In this document: positions 60,036 to 64,000 of the stretch, piece by piece | Numbering within the stretch: the first letter of the stretch is position 1 | How the letters are laid out: every line of letters starts with the position of its first letter | Origin: Helicostylum pulchrum | Taxonomy: Eukaryota; Mucoromycota; Mucoromycetes; Mucorales; Mucoraceae | Direction of reading: 5' to 3' | Assembly (NCBI GenBank): GCA_025677825.1 | Contig: JAIXMO010000004.1 | Span: 372,001 to 436,000 of the forward strand | Length of the DNA stretch: 64,000 nt | Notes under the pieces: model-generated | The model's database searches: none | The model's input: only the letters and a program-made list of their open reading frames with translations | Told to the model about the DNA's origin: nothing | Translations under genes and position numbers: made by a program

Positions 60036-60619
60036 GATTAACTTTAGATCTAATTCTGTACCTGCATTCTCAAGTAGTAGTAATGGTAATAATTTTTTGG
60101 TAAATGTTGATCCTACTCCTACTAGCACACAAAATGGGTCATTACATAATCCATTTGCAGTAAGTCCTTTGTTTCAATCACAGCAGCAAATGCAACCACA
60201 GCAACAAATGATGCAACCACAGCAACAGATGCAACCACAACAACAACATATGCAAATGATGCAATCACATCAATCACATCAATCACAGCAACAAATGCAA
60301 CAAATGCAACAACAACAAATGCTGCAACAGCAAATGATTCAACAGCAACAAATGACACAGCAGCAGCAACAGATATTTAATAACCCATTTGGATTGTCTA
60401 ATACAGGTAGCGTATAGTGTAACATTATAAATTAAATTAAGGTTTACTTATGTATATAATTTAGGAACTAATCAAGTAGTGTCGAATCCATTTTCACAAA
60501 TGACAAGTTCACCTTTTGCTAATAGTAATACCTCATATTTTCAACCAGTTAATGAACCACAAAATATGTTCCATAGCCAAAATAATGTCAACCAACCTTC
60601 TACTTTTCATCCTTGGTAA
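58890..60619 (+). CDS. ArfGAP with UBA-like repeats and Gln-rich tail (Gts1-like)
   Basis: Six exons: 58890-58995, 59061-59194, 59250-59344, 59407-59470, 59530-60406 and 60465-60619; 476 residues. The ArfGAP zinc finger is at residues 31-60 ([13 protein letters not shown] ... [16 protein letters not shown]): Cx2C-x16-Cx2C followed at the right spacing by the catalytic arginine of GIHR. Two UBA-like domains follow (about 178-220, [14 protein letters not shown]; about 250-290, [14 protein letters not shown]). Then a poly-Gln run and a long Gln/Met repeat (QQQMQ). ArfGAP + UBA + Q-rich is the Gts1 layout; the family stimulates GTP hydrolysis on Arf at Golgi/endosome membranes. NPF motifs (NPFG, NPFS) in the tail could bind EH-domain endocytic proteins. 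Confidence 0.88.
59985..60375 (+). repeat. CAG/CAA trinucleotide tracts coding poly-Gln and Gln/Met
   Basis: 59985-60035 is an uninterrupted (CAG/CAA)n run of about 18 codons; 60180-60375 alternates CAGCAACAAATG-type units. Mixed CAA/CAG use suggests the Gln tract is kept at the protein level. Confidence 0.85.
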
Positions 60620-60792
60620 ATAATAAAACTAGAGGAAAAATTGGCTTTAATAAATTTCTTTCCCCTTTTTCCTTTTTTTTTAAAAGATTTGGCCCCTTTA
60701 TTTATTTATTCTCTTTTTCCTTTCTTTCTTTTTCTCGTCTTATTTATATACGGCTAGAAAGCAAAAAGAAAAAAAAGAAAAAAAAAAGATAC

Positions 60793-63700
60793 ATGTCTAA
60801 CCCTATAGCGGACACAGCCGACTACTTTGCTCGTTGGAAACACTATAGTACAACATCACAAGATCTACAAGATGATGAACTTCCTCCAGTTACAACTGAT
60901 CAATATTCCACCATTCGAGACACTATCAACACCACTACCACCAACGCCAACTCCAACACCACTGCCACTAACAACGATAGCAATATATCTGATAACCGAT
61001 CCCAGTGGTTACGTGTTTTAAACCGTATTTCATTTTTAAACCCTCTAGACAGTACGACAACAGAAACTGATTTTTCTGATGACGATTCTATTGTTGATCG
61101 TGATACGTTTGAATTAATGAGAAGTGCGGCTAGGCAACAGAAGCCTGTAGCTGCTTCTAGACATCAAAGTGTTATCGCTGCTGCTGCCTCTAGACATCAT
61201 AGTATTAATGTATCTACCTCTGCTGGTGGTGCTATACGCGGTAGAGATGATGATGATGATGATCAAGTAATAACACAAGAAGATGAAGAAAAGCTACCAT
61301 CTGCAGATGACTTAGAAAACGATCATATTTATCCACTGAGTGATAATAATGATCATGAAGAATCTAATTATTTTACCAGACCCTTTTTCCCTGATCGCGG
61401 GTTTACGAGACTTCCTATGACAACAACTCCTACTACAGCTAGGTCACAGAGGTATCAACAAGAAGAAGAAGATGAAATCCGTGTAAAGGACAAATGGGAT
61501 AGAACTTTGGATAAATTAAAATTGATTGCCAATTTACAAACTTCAAATAATATTACACCTGCTGTTTTAACTCAAGTACATACTGGTCCATCTCATACTT
61601 TAGCTACTTATTATCCTCCAGCTTTTGATCCTATTTTCGCTTGTTTTGCTAAAGATGAATACGGTAGAAACTTGGTAATAATATTCTTGTGTAATATTTT
61701 TCCTCTTGTGTTACTAACATATTATTATTTCGTTTCAGCCACCTATTTTGTTACAATGCATATATGTAAAGTCCGCCATATTAGTAGCACATTTTTTTAT
61801 TAAATATTATTATTGTAGGTTACTGTAACGGATTCAGAGTATTTAACAGGTAGTAGTATGTGGGTATTTAGAATTGAATTACAGTACGGAGATGTAAAAT
61901 GGGTGATTAGACGTGGTATTGCAGACTTTATGGCACTTCATTATAAACTCAAAGTAAAATCCAATTTGTACGATTATGTGTGTGACCCACCCGTTTTCCC
62001 TAACCAATTATCCAATCTATTGGATTCGGCTAAATCAACCATCGGTATATATCGCGAAGACGATGCCGAACAACAATCTATAGATGACGCTTCTATTAAA
62101 AGTAAAAAAGTTGCTTTGCAGCGTAGAGTTGAATTAACCAACTATTTAAGAGCTCTATTACTTCGTGCTCATGTTACTGTCAGTTATGATATTTGTGAAT
62201 TCTTGGAATTGTCTGCTATTAGCATCGTACAGGATATGGGCTGGAAAGGTAAAGAAGGCTATTTAAGAAATAGAATTAATTATGTTTCTCCAAGATGCTG
62301 TCAATTATGGAAAACTCAAAGGTGGAAAACTGAATGGATTATTTTAAGAGATTCGTAAGTGTGTGTGCGTGCTCTTTGATATGTCTTGTATTTAATTTAT
62401 TATTAGTTATATGGCTTTTTGTTCAGACACTGCTTCTTCTGCCCCAACTGATGTGCTATTGTTCGATAATGGCTTAAAAATTGAAATTCAGGAACCTCGT
62501 GTATACTTGGGTAGTCATCATATCACCGTCTTTAATCAATCCCGAAAGATTGAAATTAAGGGAACTAAACGTGAAGTAGATCAATGGCTTGAAAGTATTG
62601 AAAAAGTACAAGATGAAAGTCCTTGGGTTCAAAATCATCGTTTTGGCTCTTTTGCTCCTGTACGTCATAATGCTAAAGTGAAGTGGTTTGTCGATGGAGA
62701 AAGTAATTATTAAATACCATATTTATTTATATACATAATTAACCTCTTTATTAAATAGACCATTTCAATGCTGTTGCTGAAGCTATTTTGTCTGCTAAAG
62801 TAGAAATTTATATTGCAGATTGGTGGCTCTCACCAGAATTGGTTAGTTTTATATATATATATATATATATATATAATTATTATTTAATATGTACGTACTT
62901 ACATATTATATAGTATTTAAGAAGACCACCAGAGGAAAATGAAGATTTTAGATTAGACAGATTATTACATCGTAAAGCAGTAGAAGGAGTTAAAATTTAT
63001 ATTGTAGTATACAAGGAAATGTCAGTAGCATTAACGATTGATTCTGTTCATACCAAACAATGGTTACAAAATCTTCATCCTAATATTATAGGTAAAAGTT
63101 TATTATTTCATATTGTATAATATGCATCCACTTATTCTATTTGTAACCTAGTGCAACGACATCCAGACCATAGTATATCAAATGAGAATACTGTACTTTT
63201 TTGGTCACACCATGAGGTAACTAAGAAAAAGGACCTTGGGTCTTTATTATGACTTATAATGGTTTTTTTTTCTCTTTAGAAAATAGTTGTGGTTGATAAC
63301 CGATTGGCTTTTATTGGTGGTCTTGATTTATGCTTTGGGTAATACAAATACTTGTAAAAAGTAAAAAAAAAACATGCATATAAAACTAAATATTATGATT
63401 ATAGTCGTTACGATACTCACGATCACTCACTTTCTGATTATCCTTCTGAAGACTTTGAACGCGAAGTATTCCCAGGCCAAGATTATTCTAATCCAAGAAT
63501 GAAAGATTTTGCTAATGGTAAGTAATTTTTTTTTAAGTGCACTCACAGAAAAAAGTTAACCTTAAACAATAGTTTCACAATACGATAAGACATTGGTTGA
63601 CCGTAAATATACACCTAGAATGCCTTGGCATGATGTCACGTTGGGTGTCGTAGGTCCAATCGCAAGAGATATTGCCCGTCATTTTATTCAAAGATGGAAT

Positions 63701-64000
63701 TTCTTAAAGTCTACCAAGAGTATGCATCGTCGTGTGGTTCCATTTTTGATGCCTAAAGGTGAATATGTTGCTGCTAGAGACGAAAGTAATTTCAGTGGTA
63801 CTTGTAAAGTACAGTTGTTAAGAAGTTCTTCTAGATGGAGTTCTGATGTTGAACGCGAGGTAAAAAAAAACATGTTTTGTTTGTGTAAGTTGTATAAATA
63901 TTAAATCATTGTACTTAGCATTCTATTTATAATGCTTATATGGAATGTATTGCTCATGCAAAACATTTTATATATATCGAAAATCAATTCTTCAGTAAGT
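60793..64000 (+). CDS. PLD1: Phospholipase D with PX and PH domains (PLD1/Spo14), 3' truncated
   Basis: Exons 60793-61674, 61819-62354, 62407-62702, 62759-62841, 62914-63091, 63152-63216, 63280-63338, 63405-63517, 63573-63859 and 63919-63994; the frame continues past the window. The Ser/Thr/Asp-rich N-terminus (residues 1-260) is followed by PX (about 295-420: VFRIELQYGDVKWVIRRGIA), PH (about 445-555: GKEGYLRNRINY ... WIILRDS) and the catalytic start ADWWLSPEL. The first HKD is complete: SHHEKIVVVDN (HxKx4D), then FIGGLDLCFGRYD. The family hydrolyses phosphatidylcholine to phosphatidate and choline, is PIP2-responsive and acts in secretion and sporulation. The second HKD must lie downstream. 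Start chosen at MSNPIADTADYF; further upstream the frame is pure low-complexity. Confidence 0.93.

Overview
The window is nuclear DNA from a filamentous, early-diverging fungus, most likely Mucoromycota (Mucorales-like). The basis is very AT-rich DNA full of A/T homopolymers, short spliceosomal introns (about 45-90 nt, GT-AG) that split clear opisthokont genes, and a fungal gene set (Ste12, Cla4-type PAK, Imh1-type GRIP golgin, Gts1-like ArfGAP). It also holds decaying members of what look like expanded families and many DNA-transposon remnants. Species assignment is inference only.

Layout. 1-6.4 kb: gene-poor apart from a bHLH factor (-). 6.4-12 kb: an intronless F-box gene lying between sequences shared with a dispersed repeat, then a broken multi-exon gene cut by another copy of the repeat end. 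12.4-19.1 kb: compact RNA-processing block: SND1/Tudor-SN (+), NOSIP (-) and CWF19 (+). 19.1-25.4 kb: gene desert with a 1.45-kb foldback-like repeat. 25.4-33.1 kb: C2H2 factor (+), Cla4-like PAK (-) and STE12 (+); the last two share one intergenic promoter. 33.6-38.3 kb: secreted FAD amine oxidase, TMA7 and an AIG1-like membrane protein, all (+). 38.6-40.3 kb: second, inverted copy of the foldback repeat. 42.3-45.6 kb: GRIP-domain golgin (+). 46.8-51.5 kb: a frame-broken gene and a transposon graveyard (Harbinger-like, Tc1/mariner-like) ending in an orphan 3' piece of a CNNM/Mam3-type gene. 51.7-56.8 kb: germinal-centre-type Ste20 kinase (-) and the nine-exon DEAD-box helicase DBP5 (-). 57.6-58.5 kb: a dead Tc1 transposase. 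58.9-64.0 kb: Gts1-like ArfGAP (+) and phospholipase D (+), the latter running off the window.

Themes. Two Ste20-family kinases, Ste12 and PLD belong to polarity, MAPK and membrane-traffic signalling; SND1, NOSIP, CWF19 and DBP5 belong to RNA processing and export; the golgin, the ArfGAP and PLD act in Golgi/endosome traffic. The most novel-looking item is the non-coding foldback repeat family (two near-complete copies plus at least three terminal fragments), one of whose ends cuts a gene and whose end sequences flank the F-box gene. Exon models were made by eye from splice consensus, reading phase and family resemblance; all are phase-consistent unless stated.
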